A stretch of 12,879 nt of DNA, taken from contig JBDKLD010000024.1 of NCBI GenBank assembly GCA_039795715.1, positions 1 to 12,879 of the forward strand. The letters run 5' to 3'. The translations under genes were made by a program, and so were the position numbers. The DNA is from JAGOSA01 sp039795715. Its GTDB lineage: Bacteria; Patescibacteriota; Minisyncoccia; Phycocordibacterales; UBA9973. The notes beneath the pieces were generated by a model, which was not told the DNA's origin, searched no databases, and saw nothing but the letters and a program-made list of their open reading frames with translations. Of this stretch, positions 12,648 to 12,879 are shown piece by piece (positions within the stretch are counted from its first letter, which is position 1; each line of letters opens with the position of its first letter).

Positions 12648-12879
12648 TTATCGCTTCTTCACTTCAAATGTAAACCTATATGCTGACTCCGCAATCCTCT
12701 CCCCCGTTTTCTTAACCGCAGGAGTAACTTCAACAAGTGTAATCTTGTAGTCGCCAAACGGCATCGTTTCGCTGAGTTTGAAATTTTGTTCACCATGTGA
12801 GACTTGCGTGGAGGTGGTGGCACGGACTTCCACAGTTCCTGCCCAAACACATCGCACATCCATGGGGCAACGACTGTCA
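12648..12879 (-). CDS. C-terminal part of an exported hypothetical protein (5' end outside window)
   Basis: The frame stays open to the right edge (codons from 12878), so the ATG at 12863 is probably internal. About 77 residues are visible. They begin DSRCPMDVRCVWAGTVEVR, in which two Cys six residues apart (C-P-M-D-V-R-C) and the WAG-T-V-x-V strand form a motif I have seen in small exported beta-domains of CPR proteins (from memory, no family name). A Gly/Tyr-rich strand GDYKITLVEVTP and a Lys/Glu-rich ending YRFTFEVKK follow, typical of an all-beta domain. The CxxxxxC pair would suit a disulfide outside the membrane. The function is unknown. The 68 bases to the toxin gene are AT-rich and contain that gene's promoter; no clear terminator is seen. 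Confidence 0.75.
   Translation of the reverse strand, partial: DSRCPMDVRCVWAGTVEVRATTSTQVSHGEQNFKLSETMPFGDYKITLVEVTPAVKKTGERIAESAYRFTFEVKKR

Overview
The window looks like part of a Candidate Phyla Radiation (Patescibacteria, probably Parcubacteria-type) genome. This is inferred from gene content and style, not from a marker gene. Genes are short and tightly packed, many products are small membrane-anchored or exported proteins of unknown function, Shine-Dalgarno sequences are mostly absent, and several families common in these genomes occur (stand-alone cytochrome b5-like domains, PKD-repeat surface proteins, DoxX, LapA-domain, GIY-YIG, PemK). Base composition is mostly AT-leaning. The standard code fits: TGG is Trp and stops are TAA or TAG. 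There is no rRNA, recognisable tRNA, transposase or CRISPR array.

Left part (1-6681, all minus strand). Transcription runs right to left. A 1137-residue exported protein carries nine PKD-like repeats and two cytochrome b5-like haem domains. It is followed within a few bases by a small exported b5 protein, a DoxX-like four-helix membrane protein with a cytoplasmic tail, and a DUF2238/YjdF-type membrane protein. This looks like one operon and is the best candidate for an undescribed system: an extracytoplasmic haem/redox module in an organism group that usually lacks a respiratory chain. About 100 bases further on, a stand-alone mannose-6-phosphate-isomerase-type cupin overlaps a membrane-anchored GH130-family glycoside phosphorylase/hydrolase that runs off the left edge. 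Together they suggest mannoside handling.

Middle (6682-9671). A 58-base divergent intergenic region separates the PKD-b5 operon from two plus-strand genes: a membrane-anchored hypothetical protein and a PQ-loop-like multi-span membrane protein. They converge on a minus-strand exported hypothetical protein. Next come a LapA-domain membrane protein and a GIY-YIG nuclease, 12 bases apart.

Right part (9672-12879, minus strand apart from one predicted RNA). A metallo-beta-lactamase-fold hydrolase abuts, with no spacer, an AT-rich protein carrying a HEPN-like RNHLIQH motif. A GC-rich VOC (glyoxalase-fold) gene and a YecM-like VOC protein follow, and a clear terminator closes the run. Further right are a solitary PemK/MazF-like toxin with a strong promoter that overlaps a palindrome, and the C-terminal part of an exported hypothetical protein. 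Between the hydrolase and the toxin lies a near-consensus plus-strand promoter (TTGACT-17-TATAAT). About 80 bases downstream is a plus-strand intrinsic terminator inside the 3' end of the toxin gene, so the two predict a small antisense RNA. Several promoters here put the -10 box 6-12 bases before the ATG, which suggests leaderless mRNAs.
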